The notes beneath the pieces were generated by a model that saw only the letters and a list, made by a program, of their open reading frames with translations, was not told the DNA's origin and searched no databases. The translations under genes and the position numbers were made by a program. A stretch of DNA of 64,000 nucleotides, from contig JAZGGI010000047.1 in the NCBI GenBank assembly GCA_036480375.1, forward strand, positions 1-64,000, written 5' to 3'. Positions 1 through 9,254 of this stretch are shown here, piece after piece; position 1 is the first letter of the stretch, and each line of letters starts with the position of its first letter. This DNA is from Candidatus Zixiibacteriota bacterium. Its GTDB lineage: Bacteria > Zixibacteria > MSB-5A5 > GN15 > JAAZOE01.

Positions 1-811
1 TATTGATCACGGTCGCATTATCAACATGGACATAAACCACGCCACGAATGTACGAACCGGCATCAGGAACACTATTACCATAGACTAAATTACGCTCGGC
101 CAAACATCCCTCGCCTTCAATGAACGATATCGCCGGACCGTTACCGCCCTGATTACCATAAAAGACATTGCCGACAACTTCGACCGTACCGTTACCTGTA
201 CCCAAACGAGCAAATAATCCCGCACCTGTTATCGGAGTGTAATTATTGCGAATCACGTTATCGTGAATCCTGGGGGCGCAATACTGGATAAACAAACCGC
301 CACCGTCACGAGAACCAACACCATTCTGAATAATACACTCACTGATCAAAGGATCGGACTCAATACATGATATACACTGAACCGAATTATTACCATTAAT
401 CGTGAAACCGATCAACTCCGTCGTCGCGTCACTACCAGATGTAAAAGACACGACCGGTGATCCGGCACTCAGTGACTTCTGTGATAAATAATCACGTGCC
501 TTCAGCGGGGCCGATAAACTATCAAAATCCAACGGAAGATCATAAACTCCACTGGCTGAACTCGGAGATAAGATTGTCGTCTCTAATGCCCCCGACGCGG
601 ATAAGACAACAATGCTTTTACCACCAAAATTAATACTCTCTTCGTAAACACCAGATGCCACTAATACCGTATCACCATCAACTGAGATATTAATTGCCCC
701 CTGAATTGTCGAATACTCGGATGGAACATGATGAATAGATGCGAAAACTGAAGCCCCAAATAGAAATACAAACAGCCCCACAATTATCGAAATCTTACTT
801 GTCTTTCCCAT
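1..811 (-). CDS. Secreted right-handed beta-helix protein (partial, N-terminal part)
   Basis: The reading frame is open from an ATG at 811 to the left window edge, so about 270 N-terminal residues are visible and the C-terminus is missing. The first 24 residues form a signal peptide (MGKTSK, then a hydrophobic stretch ending in FASIHH). A VPSEYSTIQGAI segment follows, the usual opening of pectin-lyase-fold/DUF1565 beta-helix proteins. After it come short repeats rich in G, N and V (GGGLFIQ, NNYTPITGAGLF, NVFYGNQGG) that look like parallel beta-helix coils. A GGAGGA ribosome binding site lies 7 bases before the ATG. It is probably an exported surface or adhesin-like protein. Any enzyme activity, and any C-terminal sorting or dockerin domain, cannot be judged from this fragment. 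Confidence 0.8.
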   Translation of the reverse strand, partial: MGKTSKISIIVGLFVFLFGASVFASIHHVPSEYSTIQGAINISVDGDTVLVASGVYEESINFGGKSIVVLSASGALETTILSPSSASGVYDLPLDFDSLSAPLKARDYLSQKSLSAGSPVVSFTSGSDATTELIGFTINGNNSVQCISCIESDPLISECIIQNGVGSRDGGGLFIQYCAPRIHDNVIRNNYTPITGAGLFARLGTGNGTVEVVGNVFYGNQGGNGPAISFIEGEGCLAERNLVYGNSVPDAGSYIRGVVYVHVDNATVIN

Positions 812-1221
812 TGCTATCCTCCAGCCCCAGTTTTATATTAAAATGCGTAAATTAAAATCACCATAAAATTGAAAGTAACGCTTTTACTATATGTAGAATA
901 ATAAAATATTGTGTTATGTCAATAAAAATAGTCTAAAAAAGCAATTATTCGCTGAATTATTCATAATTCAAGCTTCAAAGTGACACTATATGCCACTTAA
1001 AGGGGATAACAGATTTTACTGAGCAAATAAGATCACATATTTACAAATTCTGTACTCAAGTCTTGCTATCAGTCATTGGTAATATTATATTAAAAGCTCA
1101 AATTCGGGGAGAGGAATTCTGATATGATGTGCTTTCCTATTTACAAATCAATAAACAAATTGGAATGGAATATTCATAGCATCACGCATAATCTAATTAG
1201 ATATAAATTTTTGGGGTAATC
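812..1221. other. AT-rich intergenic region
   Basis: About 410 bases with no credible gene. It separates the divergent beta-helix gene and the 1222 gene. It is strongly AT-rich and contains one plausible sigma-70 promoter, listed separately. I looked for a second copy of the tRNA-Gln 3' end here, as a left attachment site, and saw none. Confidence 0.6.
1063..1091 (+). promoter_or_regulatory. Possible sigma-70 promoter
   Basis: TTGCTA, a 17-base spacer and TATATT face the gene at 1222. The distance to the ATG is about 125 bases, so the assignment is tentative in this AT-rich stretch. Confidence 0.35.
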
Positions 1222-1992
1222 ATGGGACATTTGAGACTTGGTGATATATATAAAACCCGTCGCTGGAAAAAAGTAATAGAGTTACTTAAAGCCGGTGGCG
1301 ATATTTCGACTATAGCTGAAGCCAGCATGTTAGCGGCCCAATCCGGTCTTGGCCGTATCCCCAATGATGCCGGATTCACTCATACTCTTACGACAATATT
1401 CAAGTTCCTCGAATCTGCCGGATCAAAAGATTTCATATCAAATCTTAACGGGCAGGGTTATTCACTATCCAACGACGCATCCTTATTTGATATTGTTAGC
1501 GCGTTAAAATCCCGAATCGATTATGACCTTAACAGCCTGCACATAAAATCTGATGCCAGCGAAATCGCCCAGAATGCATTTACCGAAGCATTAATAAAAA
1601 ACGTCTCGACCGAAACAGGCTCTCTATTTGAAACTACATCCGAATCCATGCAGAAATCAATCTCAAAGTATGCGACCGGCAAGCGGTTGGCCGAGTTGAT
1701 GCATAACTTTTTGTCTTCGTTTACCAGCAGGTATCTATCATATCATCTGGATCGCGAATTGCCCAGCCATATCGGGCAGGGTTTGAGATTTCAAGATATT
1801 AATGACCACGATAAGTTCAATGAGGCATTTAATACTTACATACGAGAAACAGTTCGGATATCAAAAGAGTTTACACCCGGATGGTTCGGCAAGGCGAAGT
1901 TTAATCAGGACTTATCCTCTGAATCGGTCGCCAAGTTCGCCCATGTAGCCTTCAAAAAAATCAGCAATGAGTTTGCGCGAGGAGGGGAGTAA
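1222..1992 (+). CDS. Hypothetical protein upstream of a QatC-like gene
   Basis: A 256-residue protein without signal peptide or membrane segments. I recognise no catalytic motif. It has a short basic start (KTRRWKKVIELL), an Ala/Ser-rich helical segment, and a long mostly alpha-helical remainder. A GGGG ribosome binding site lies 6 bases before the ATG. The stop overlaps the next gene by 26 bases, so the two are translationally coupled. In Qat-type defence operons (qatA-qatB-qatC-qatD) an uncharacterised QatB precedes the QueC-like QatC. This gene sits in that position, but I cannot see sequence similarity that proves it is QatB. It may be the partner subunit of another QueC-like defence module. 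The lack of any qatA-like ATPase upstream argues that the operon is incomplete. Confidence 0.6.
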   Translation: MGHLRLGDIYKTRRWKKVIELLKAGGDISTIAEASMLAAQSGLGRIPNDAGFTHTLTTIFKFLESAGSKDFISNLNGQGYSLSNDASLFDIVSALKSRIDYDLNSLHIKSDASEIAQNAFTEALIKNVSTETGSLFETTSESMQKSISKYATGKRLAELMHNFLSSFTSRYLSYHLDRELPSHIGQGLRFQDINDHDKFNEAFNTYIRETVRISKEFTPGWFGKAKFNQDLSSESVAKFAHVAFKKISNEFARGGE

Positions 1993-2515
1993 TATTTCTA
2001 AAAAATCTCTCATCCTGTGCGGGCCGTATCCTCATGATAATGTGGATAAATCGGGCTTCAAAAAGATAATTAACCTCGATACGTCATCCATAAGTACGCA
2101 CAATGTAAATCTGAAACTGTTTGATATAAGTAAGAGACTCGCCCAAAATCCATCTCCCTTGATTCTGGATATGCTGGAAGTTGGCAGCTACGTTTATTGC
2201 GCCGATCAGGCTATCACACGCGGCGGGAGAACATGGAAACAGGATGGCAAAGACTGGAACAGGGATTTTGTTTTACATATCCCGGTCCGAAATCCCGAGA
2301 GATGGAATGATTCGAAAACTAAAGAATTATTGGAGCAGGCTCTCGGGTTTCTATCGGATGACATGTATGAATTTCATTTTAGCAAATTGAAGGATGAGAT
2401 ACCAATAGATCAGTATTTCGATTTTCAGGATACGATATACTGGTCAGACGCCGAAGAGGTGATTCTCTTCTCAGGCGGTCTTGATTCGCTGGCCGCGACA
2501 GTTGATGTTTGCTAA
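1967..2515 (+). pseudogene. QatC/QueC-like defence protein, truncated after the PP-loop
   Basis: The 182 residues match the start of QatC-type proteins. An N-terminal domain has the pattern WNRDF..HIPVRNPERW and ALGFLSDD..EFHF, followed by the ATP-pyrophosphatase PP-loop FSGGLDS at about residues 168-174. Related proteins continue for some 200 or more residues. Here the frame stops 8 codons after the motif and only 5 bases before the end of an unrelated gene on the other strand, so the rest is deleted. QatC is the QueC-like (7-cyano-7-deazaguanine synthase family) component of the Qat anti-phage system. QueC-like proteins also occur in type IV CBASS. The listed ATG is inside the upstream gene and has no good ribosome binding site. 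A strong GGAGGGG lies just before an in-frame ATT at 1994, a possible unusual start. It is almost certainly non-functional. Confidence 0.7.
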
Positions 2516-2520
2516 GTTTC

Positions 2521-3213
2521 TCAAATCGGCCATCGCCATGTTGACCGGTATATTCTGTGGTCGCGCATGCCTTTCCAGCTACAGGGCTCCCACATCGTTT
2601 TTCCGTTAGTGAATTTGGCAATTTTGTTAAGCCTTTTGTATACGGAATCTGTAATCCAAGTAGGGTAGTCGGGAGACAGATTGCATAGCTTGGCAGCATA
2701 GTTTGCAGCACGTCCCACCCAGACAAGATCATTAGAGCCGCGGATTCCCGTTCGAGCAACAAAGAGCGAACTCGTATCGATTCCTACCGTTTGTTGCATC
2801 AAGTACTTGATGTTAGAGTACTGTGCCTGAATTGCAGGATTTATGATCTTCTTTACTGCATAGTTAATCTTTAGTGCGGCACGTACTGCCGATGTGTTCT
2901 TGCTTCCTCCAATAAAGATAGACATTATACGATCGCCATCGTATGCTGTGATTATTCCATCTTCAGATCTGACAATTTTCGCAGTGGTGTGAAGATAAGA
3001 TTTATAGATTTCTGCTGCGAAATAGGATTTGTAACTGTCTACCAACCCAGTGGATTCTGTTAAATCTGCGTATAGTACTGTTGCGTCGAGTTCCACAGCG
3101 TCATTGCTGAGTTTGAGTTCTTCGGGTTCGGGTACTTTTTGACCGTTGCGAGTACTCCAGGAATTGCGTAAGATAGTTGCGACCTCCTGTTTGAGATCAT
3201 CATTTAAAGACAT
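2521..3213 (-). CDS. Class III nucleotide cyclase, Pycsar (PycC) type
   Basis: A 230-residue soluble protein consisting mainly of one class III adenylate/guanylate cyclase domain. The first metal-binding aspartate lies in VLYADLTES (D50), the second in YDGDRIM (D92/D94), and the glycine-rich WVGRAANYAAKLC segment follows. The compact form, the KNTSAVRAALKINYAV segment and the tail YRSTWRWPI are what I associate with stand-alone cyclases of Pycsar defence systems, which make cCMP or cUMP on phage infection. I chose the ATG at 3213 because it has GGGGG about 9 bases upstream and matches the usual MSL start. An upstream ATG at 3255 would add 14 residues. Pycsar cyclases normally sit next to a transmembrane or TIR effector. 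None is present: one side holds the truncated QatC-like gene and the other a recombinase remnant. The gene looks intact but orphaned. The base specificity cannot be told from sequence alone. Confidence 0.75.
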   Translation of the reverse strand: MSLNDDLKQEVATILRNSWSTRNGQKVPEPEELKLSNDAVELDATVLYADLTESTGLVDSYKSYFAAEIYKSYLHTTAKIVRSEDGIITAYDGDRIMSIFIGGSKNTSAVRAALKINYAVKKIINPAIQAQYSNIKYLMQQTVGIDTSSLFVARTGIRGSNDLVWVGRAANYAAKLCNLSPDYPTWITDSVYKRLNKIAKFTNGKTMWEPCSWKGMRDHRIYRSTWRWPI

Positions 3214-3275
3214 GTGCTTTTTATCCCCCAATGTTGTATAGCAGGTAAAAACCATGGGGCAATAGAAAGATATAA

Positions 3276-3758
<483 letters not shown>

Positions 3759-3848
3759 GTGTCTTACTCAATCGAAGCATAGAATATATTGATATTTTCA
3801 CCGCTGTCAAGATTGATTTCTCAATATAATACAATCAACCGCACAAAA

Positions 3849-3876
3849 AAAAGCCCGGCCATTTCACCGGGCTTTT
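3849..3876 (-). terminator. Intrinsic terminator of the cohesin-protein operon
   Basis: GCCCGG and CCGGGC pair around an 8-base loop, extended by A/T pairs. On the minus strand the stem is followed by a run of eight T. It lies 25 bases after the stop of the gene ending at 3901. The symmetric A/T flanks may let it work in both directions. Confidence 0.85.
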
Positions 3877-3900
3877 CAATTTTTTCTACAACCTAAACCG

Positions 3901-4659
3901 TTATTTAAGAAGTATCATTTGCCTGGAGGTGCTTTGATTATTTCCCGTCAGGCGATAGGTGTAAACGCCGCTGGGTAATTTATCACCGGAGAATATATAC
4001 TCATAAGTTCCCGCCGGTTTGTTACCCAGTTCAATCTTGTCAATCAATTGACCGGCAAGGTTAAATATTTCAAACGTATATTGCCCTGTCTTTTTGACCG
4101 TATAGGAAATGGTCGTTGATGGATTGAAGGGGTTGGGATAATTCTGTTCCAATACAAATTGAACCGGCAGCGCACCGGGTAGATCATCCGCTGATAATGG
4201 GATGAAAGTTATATATCCATCTTGTAGTGTTACGCTTAAAGGATCGCCAGCTTCATCGACCAGTTCAATATTCCCGGAAAATTTCACAAAAGCCGAATCT
4301 GCGGCATCGGCCGCCGCCTGAAGATTAAACTGGAAAAGCGGTTCCCCGGCCGGAAGCGTCAGGGGCGATGATAAATCTTCCCATATAACAAATATTTTCC
4401 CGTCGGTCACATTGGTTGTCCATGATTGAATATATGACGTCGCCATCGAATGAAACTCAACTTTGGATGTATCAAATTCAATAAAGATTTGAACTCCGGC
4501 TACATCCGTGAAATCTTCCGTCATAAGTTTCATCTGGACGATATCCGAAGGCGCCGCCGTCGCATTGGTGATTTCAAGCGTGACCGCGAACGCCGATGAT
4601 GGGACTACAAGCAGGAGAGCGAAGAGCAATCCCCAAAATTTACGACCCATCTTTTTCAT
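3901..4659 (-). CDS. Secreted cohesin-like protein with type IX sorting domain
   Basis: A 252-residue exported protein. A signal peptide covers residues 1-25 (ends SSAFA). One cohesin-like beta-sandwich follows at about 27-155 (VAGVQIFIEFDTSKVEF, then IWEDLSSPLTLPAG). A C-terminal sorting domain spans about 165-252, with QNYPNPFNPSTTISY, LPSGVYTYRL and a final MILLK. The sorting domain is the kind recognised by the type IX secretion system, so the protein should be carried across the outer membrane and attached to the surface or released. It is the second gene of an operon, 76 bases after the large scaffold-like gene, with its own GGAGG site. The cohesin fold suggests it binds dockerin proteins, several of which are encoded in this window. 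That pairing is inferred. Confidence 0.8.
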   Translation of the reverse strand: MKKMGRKFWGLLFALLLVVPSSAFAVTLEITNATAAPSDIVQMKLMTEDFTDVAGVQIFIEFDTSKVEFHSMATSYIQSWTTNVTDGKIFVIWEDLSSPLTLPAGEPLFQFNLQAAADAADSAFVKFSGNIELVDEAGDPLSVTLQDGYITFIPLSADDLPGALPVQFVLEQNYPNPFNPSTTISYTVKKTGQYTFEIFNLAGQLIDKIELGNKPAGTYEYIFSGDKLPSGVYTYRLTGNNQSTSRQMILLK

Positions 4660-4735
4660 AAAACCTCCACAGGACAGAGAAATTTATTTTCAAGAGGACC
4701 GGCCCCATACCGGCCCTCCTTACTTTACAAAAGTT

Positions 4736-7700
4736 TTATTTCAAAAGCATCATCTTTTTTGTCTGATTGAACGATCCTGACGAGAATTTATATAAATAAA
4801 TTCCCGAAGTAACGTTCATATCGTTGTCGTCGGTGCCGTCCCAGACAAATTCGATAATACCGGCTTCGTGATAGCCCTGATAAGTTCTAATCTTCTGTCC
4901 CATAATATTATAGATCTCAAGCGAATATTCCCCGGCCTCTCTCATGGAAGCCATTATCGTAGTTTCCGGGTTGAAAGGATTGGGGATATTCTGTTCGAGA
5001 CTATATTGGGCAGGGAGTGTAGTTCCGCCCTTGGTCAGATGACCGTTGATTATATTCAACCGATAGCTGTTTCCATCGGAATCAGCTAATTCAGCATCGG
5101 TTACAATAATTTCACTGGATTCATTAAACTCTCCGGTAATCCTGAATGAGATTTCCGCGATTGTATGCGAGCCGGTAAGATTCAAAGGCGCTTCAAAATC
5201 ATCCCAGATAAGATGGAAAGTATTATCGGCGCCGTTCAAGGTCGTGCCGGATAAGATATCAGAATCGGTTCCAACATATTGAACTTCATTGCCGTTAAAT
5301 GAAACGTGAAGTTCAATACCCGCCAGATTCTCGACGTCGGCGATATTTATTGGTACCGTGACAATGCCGTTGGGCTGCGTATAGGATTCGCCCAATTCGA
5401 TTGTAATCGGATCCATCGCGGCAGCAAATAAGGGCTTGGCCGCCAAAGGTGACCAGGTGGCGTTGACATCGCCCAATCTGACGCCGTAAAAATGCGGTAC
5501 AACGATATCTTCGTTGACAATTGAGATATTCTTGGACCGCGGCGCCAATTGCCAGTTATCAACCGTCAACGCATATTCGCCGTCGATGAAAGTCCAATTG
5601 CCACCCGGAAGAGTGCCCAGCATTGCAAGGAAACGGCGGATTGAAATAACATCGGAGACGCTGACCGTATTGGTGAGGTTTACATCCGCAGCGATCAATT
5701 GATAACCGAGATCAAACCTTTCGACATAGGCTATGTGACGGCGAATTTTAATTACGTCGGCTACGGATACGCCCGGAGCATCATCATCAAACCACGGAGT
5801 TATGGTATAACCGCCGATTTCAAGGTTGACGAAACTGTATTCACCGGCTCCGTCGGTTATATCCGAACCGCTGGCTTGTCCGCCAAAATCGACATTAACA
5901 CCTTCTATCGGGATATCATTTCCGTAATATACAACGGTTCCCGAAATATCGAAGATCGGATCAATTATCGTAACTTCACCGTCACAGAAACCGAGCGATA
6001 AATTCGGATTGCCAAATTCATCGACAATCTCATTTCCATCCAGCCAGACAATCGGAGACGTTTCGCCGACGCTGCCGATCGAGGTGAACCAGAAAGTCAT
6101 CAAAACATCGCCGTCCGGAACGGTAATTGGATTGCTTAAATTATCCCAAATGTAGTGAATATAACCGTTTCCATCGATATCGGATAAGAAACCGATGGTT
6201 GCTCCAATCATATAATTTGAAGTAACCGAATCGGCCGCCAGAACGGCGTTTAAATAAGTAAGATGCAATTCCACTCCGGCCACATCGGCAATCTGATAAG
6301 CATACACCGGTACGCCAACCGCCAGTCCCTGAGGCCCGTTAACCTCGGCGATATCAATAGCGCATTCATCACAGTTCGCGATATTGAATGAGAGAGTTAA
6401 TACTTGAGGTGAATTCGCGGCATCACCGGCGTCGACCGTGATAGTCGTCTGCTGTGGTCCAAAATTAAGATCCGCTGTATTGACCTCAAACGACACGGTT
6501 GCGGGTGCCGAGCCTGATGTAGCCGAAAGAGTAACTCCGGTACCGGTGGTCGCCGTCCAATCCATCGCGCCGGTGCCGACATTAGATATATCAAAATCAC
6601 CGGTTACGATGGTACCCATACACGTGTTGCCGAAATTTATTGAATTTGTCGATAACGCCAATTCAGGCATTCCAAAAACATCGAACAATACTGGAATCTC
6701 AGTCGGGCTAATCAGCGAGTTAGACGCGAAGGTAGCGGTCGCTATGTGGACTCCTTCAGGCAATCCGGCCGGATTGACGCTGAATTCAATGAAATCCTCC
6801 TCGGTTCCGGAGATCGGGGCCAGCGCCAGCCAGAGGGCATCGTCAGTAACAGACCACGTGAGATTGCCGTAACATGAATTTGTAATTTCGAAAGTCTGAG
6901 GCGCGGGAGGTGTTCCAAGTTCAGCGCTGAAATATACCGTGTCAACCGGGAATGAGAAACACGGCAATCCGGTTATATCGATACTGCCGGCGAAAAATTT
7001 AGTCGCGCGAGAAGACGCATCCGATTGAACAAATAGATATTCGAATGATGGCGGAATAAAAGCGGAGTCTATCGGAACGTTTTGAGTCGCCGCGGAAGGA
7101 TCAATCGAAAAATACATTTTTGCCAGCAATCCATTGCCAGTTTCCAAATATGGCTGAGTTACTCGCAATCCCTCGACATTGATAGTCTTGGCGTCATTAT
7201 CAATAGTCGCGAGATGTTCTTCCCAGGCTTCGACGCGGCTTCCCACAAATGATACGGAATCGCAAATCAGATCGGTTCCGTCATACCGGAGCGGAATATT
7301 GAAATGGCCGATTTGGACAAAATTTTGATAATTTAAATCAACCACGACCTGTTCGCCCGCTGTGGCCGATACATTGGATACCCACAAAGTATCAGCGGCC
7401 GGAGTGTCATCTATAACGGTCAAATTAATCGTGACATCCTGCGGCGCATTTTCTGTACCCGGATCAGCTGAGAAAGTAACCACATCGCTGTAATCACCGG
7501 GAGCCAGTCCGGTAAGATTGGCGAAGAAATTAATCGTCCGATTTCCGGTGCCACTGGTTGGGTTGGCAGATAGCCAGGATTCGTCTATACCGGTGATAGT
7601 GAAATTAAGCGTTGGCCCGCCGCAATTGCTGACGTTTATCGCACTATTTAAAATATCACCGGGAAATCCGCTGAAATTAATCTCGTTGGCTGAAAGCGCC

Positions 7701-8542
7701 AGACAGGGCGGGGGTGGGTCTAAAATCAACGTCACCGCCACTTCCTGTGGTGAATTGGTTGCGGCCGGGTCGCTCACAGTAATAGTACCGTTGTGAGTGC
7801 CCGCCAATAATCCGGTCAGGACGATATCGACCGTCACCGTTGCCGGGCCGGCACCCGCTGTCGGATTTAAAGTAATCCAGCTATCGGCCGTGGCAGTCCA
7901 ATTTAATGTCTCATCGCCGGTATTAGAAATATTAAATGATTGCGATGCGGGAGGAGCGCCGTCCTGAACTGCGGTAAAATCAAGCGAAACCGGATCCAAT
8001 GCAATCGTCGGGCCCGATACCGGGTCTCCAATAGTTATCGTTCCCGTTTTATACTGCGGCACAAAAGTTGATCCGCCGGTTAGTGTCAGGATAAAAGGTG
8101 AAGCCTCGATATACGAAGTAGAATCCAACGTGATCACTTGATCTGCGGCCCCGGGAGCCGGGGTAAACCACGCAGTAAATATATTACCTCTTCCGGCCTG
8201 CAAATAAGCTTCCGAAAAGATGATCATACCAACCTGGAACTTCTGCTCGGCGTTATTGATTTCTATAGGTTTGATAAGCACATAGTCAATTCGTGAGCCG
8301 CCAAAAGTAACTGAGTCAGCGGTTATGTCGGGAGAATCCCATAAAAATGGTAAACCAAAACCGCCCAGTTCTTCATCATTATAAAGATGAATTGGAACGG
8401 AAAAAGGATCGGTGCTTCCGGATGGAATACTAACCGATTCGACCCAGACCGTATCCGCGATACCCGGATCGGGAACCGCATATACGGACGCGCCGAGGGT
8501 AAAGATAGCAACTATGACGAATAAGACAATTTTATTCCCCAT
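4736..8542 (-). CDS. Large scaffold-like surface protein: several cohesin-like modules, BACON repeats, dockerin, sorting domain
   Basis: A 1268-residue exported protein. Approximate order: signal peptide 1-22; cohesin-like module 30-170; two BACON/Ig-like repeats 180-375 (SLDFTAV..SFNISNTG, SWITLNPTAG); cohesin-like 385-525; two further BACON-like repeats 530-730; cohesin-like 735-865 (VAGVELHLTYL, IWDNLSNPITVPDG); carboxypeptidase-regulatory-like fold 870-920; dockerin-like pair 925-985 (VSVADVIKIRRHI and SVSDVISIRRFL); cohesin-like 1045-1175 (LAGIELHVSFNG, IWDDFEAPLNL); type IX sorting domain 1180-1268 (QNIPNPFNPETTI, final MMLLK). Three of the cohesin-like modules, including the neighbour at 3901, share a W-[DE]-[DN]-[LF]-x-x-P motif, which suggests duplication. 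The dockerin is of a different subtype (ADVIKIRR) from the GDAVFIIN dockerins elsewhere in the window. A GGAGGTG site precedes the ATG. A scaffold role is inferred. No carbohydrate-active domain is visible. Confidence 0.78.
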   Translation of the reverse strand: MGNKIVLFVIVAIFTLGASVYAVPDPGIADTVWVESVSIPSGSTDPFSVPIHLYNDEELGGFGLPFLWDSPDITADSVTFGGSRIDYVLIKPIEINNAEQKFQVGMIIFSEAYLQAGRGNIFTAWFTPAPGAADQVITLDSTSYIEASPFILTLTGGSTFVPQYKTGTITIGDPVSGPTIALDPVSLDFTAVQDGAPPASQSFNISNTGDETLNWTATADSWITLNPTAGAGPATVTVDIVLTGLLAGTHNGTITVSDPAATNSPQEVAVTLILDPPPPCLALSANEINFSGFPGDILNSAINVSNCGGPTLNFTITGIDESWLSANPTSGTGNRTINFFANLTGLAPGDYSDVVTFSADPGTENAPQDVTINLTVIDDTPAADTLWVSNVSATAGEQVVVDLNYQNFVQIGHFNIPLRYDGTDLICDSVSFVGSRVEAWEEHLATIDNDAKTINVEGLRVTQPYLETGNGLLAKMYFSIDPSAATQNVPIDSAFIPPSFEYLFVQSDASSRATKFFAGSIDITGLPCFSFPVDTVYFSAELGTPPAPQTFEITNSCYGNLTWSVTDDALWLALAPISGTEEDFIEFSVNPAGLPEGVHIATATFASNSLISPTEIPVLFDVFGMPELALSTNSINFGNTCMGTIVTGDFDISNVGTGAMDWTATTGTGVTLSATSGSAPATVSFEVNTADLNFGPQQTTITVDAGDAANSPQVLTLSFNIANCDECAIDIAEVNGPQGLAVGVPVYAYQIADVAGVELHLTYLNAVLAADSVTSNYMIGATIGFLSDIDGNGYIHYIWDNLSNPITVPDGDVLMTFWFTSIGSVGETSPIVWLDGNEIVDEFGNPNLSLGFCDGEVTIIDPIFDISGTVVYYGNDIPIEGVNVDFGGQASGSDITDGAGEYSFVNLEIGGYTITPWFDDDAPGVSVADVIKIRRHIAYVERFDLGYQLIAADVNLTNTVSVSDVISIRRFLAMLGTLPGGNWTFIDGEYALTVDNWQLAPRSKNISIVNEDIVVPHFYGVRLGDVNATWSPLAAKPLFAAAMDPITIELGESYTQPNGIVTVPINIADVENLAGIELHVSFNGNEVQYVGTDSDILSGTTLNGADNTFHLIWDDFEAPLNLTGSHTIAEISFRITGEFNESSEIIVTDAELADSDGNSYRLNIINGHLTKGGTTLPAQYSLEQNIPNPFNPETTIMASMREAGEYSLEIYNIMGQKIRTYQGYHEAGIIEFVWDGTDDNDMNVTSGIYLYKFSSGSFNQTKKMMLLK

Positions 8543-8718
8543 CGCCCACCTCCGGTGAAAGATTAACGGTTATATCCCCTAAATAAACGAAGGGGGAGTG
8601 GCATCCCTGCATGTATTTTTTCTTAAGACATATCTACCAATAATATAAGGAGGTTTTTTTAAATGTCAACATGCAAAAGTTTGCGGATGTCATTTGATAA
8701 GATAGGCTTTGGGGAAAT

Positions 8719-9111
8719 TCAATAACCAGATTTCATTGTGGCCTTTCGCTTTGACTGGATATAGATCGACAAAAGTACAACAACGATTCCAATGGTATCG
8801 GCAATAAAGTCATAAATATCTGAAAATCTCCCCGGAATATATGCCTGATGCCACTCGTCCAACGCCGCAAAAACTACTGAAATTACTAATACCCAAGGAT
8901 ATAATTTTTTTCGATTCTTAAACGCTGACAATTGGCCAAGCGATCTCAATGCCAAAAATGCGAAAATTCCATATTCAAAAAAATGAGCGATTTTGTCGGC
9001 GAATACAATTTCCATATCGGGAGGTTTAAATTGAGGCAAAGATGAGATGCTGAGGATAAGCGCCGCAAATAGATAAAAAGGCAAATGATATCGGACGAAA
9101 TTATTGGACAT
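8719..9111 (-). CDS. VanZ-like membrane protein
   Basis: A 130-residue protein with about four membrane segments. It has the VanZ-family pattern DKIAHFFEYGIFAFLALR and a later DEWHQAYIPGRFSDIYDFIADTIG motif. VanZ-like proteins are widespread envelope proteins. In enterococci one contributes to teicoplanin resistance, but most have no assigned role. I place the start at 9111 because AAGGG lies 8 bases upstream. An earlier in-frame ATG at 9207 would add 32 unsupported residues overlapping the divergent promoter region of the next gene. Confidence 0.85.
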   Translation of the reverse strand: MSNNFVRYHLPFYLFAALILSISSLPQFKPPDMEIVFADKIAHFFEYGIFAFLALRSLGQLSAFKNRKKLYPWVLVISVVFAALDEWHQAYIPGRFSDIYDFIADTIGIVVVLLSIYIQSKRKATMKSGY

Positions 9112-9254
9112 TGTCAAACCCTTAATAATATAGACGCGGCAATTTAATTCAACCTGATTAAAACCACAATACTTTTTGAAAGATATAGACTTGCCAAATC
9201 GGTGCAAAGTTCGTAACCTGAAGCCTAATTATTCCAAAATAAGGATTAGAGCTG

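Noticed and set aside
812-1221. A left attachment-site copy of the tRNA-Gln 3' end for the accessory island
   Set aside because: I scanned for GGGGGAC/TTCGAACC-like sequence and found none, so the island limits on the left remain undefined.
2379-2762. 127-codon minus-strand frame overlapping the QatC/cyclase junction
   Set aside because: It spans two unrelated real coding sequences in a different frame and has no family pattern.
6438-6872. 144-codon plus-strand frame opposite the scaffold gene
   Set aside because: It is a shadow of the repetitive Ala/Val/Pro-rich scaffold coding sequence, with no ribosome binding site.
8543-8718. A cyclic-di-GMP riboswitch upstream of the scaffold operon
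   Set aside because: The conserved GEMM motifs were not visible. Only ordinary AT-rich sequence is present.
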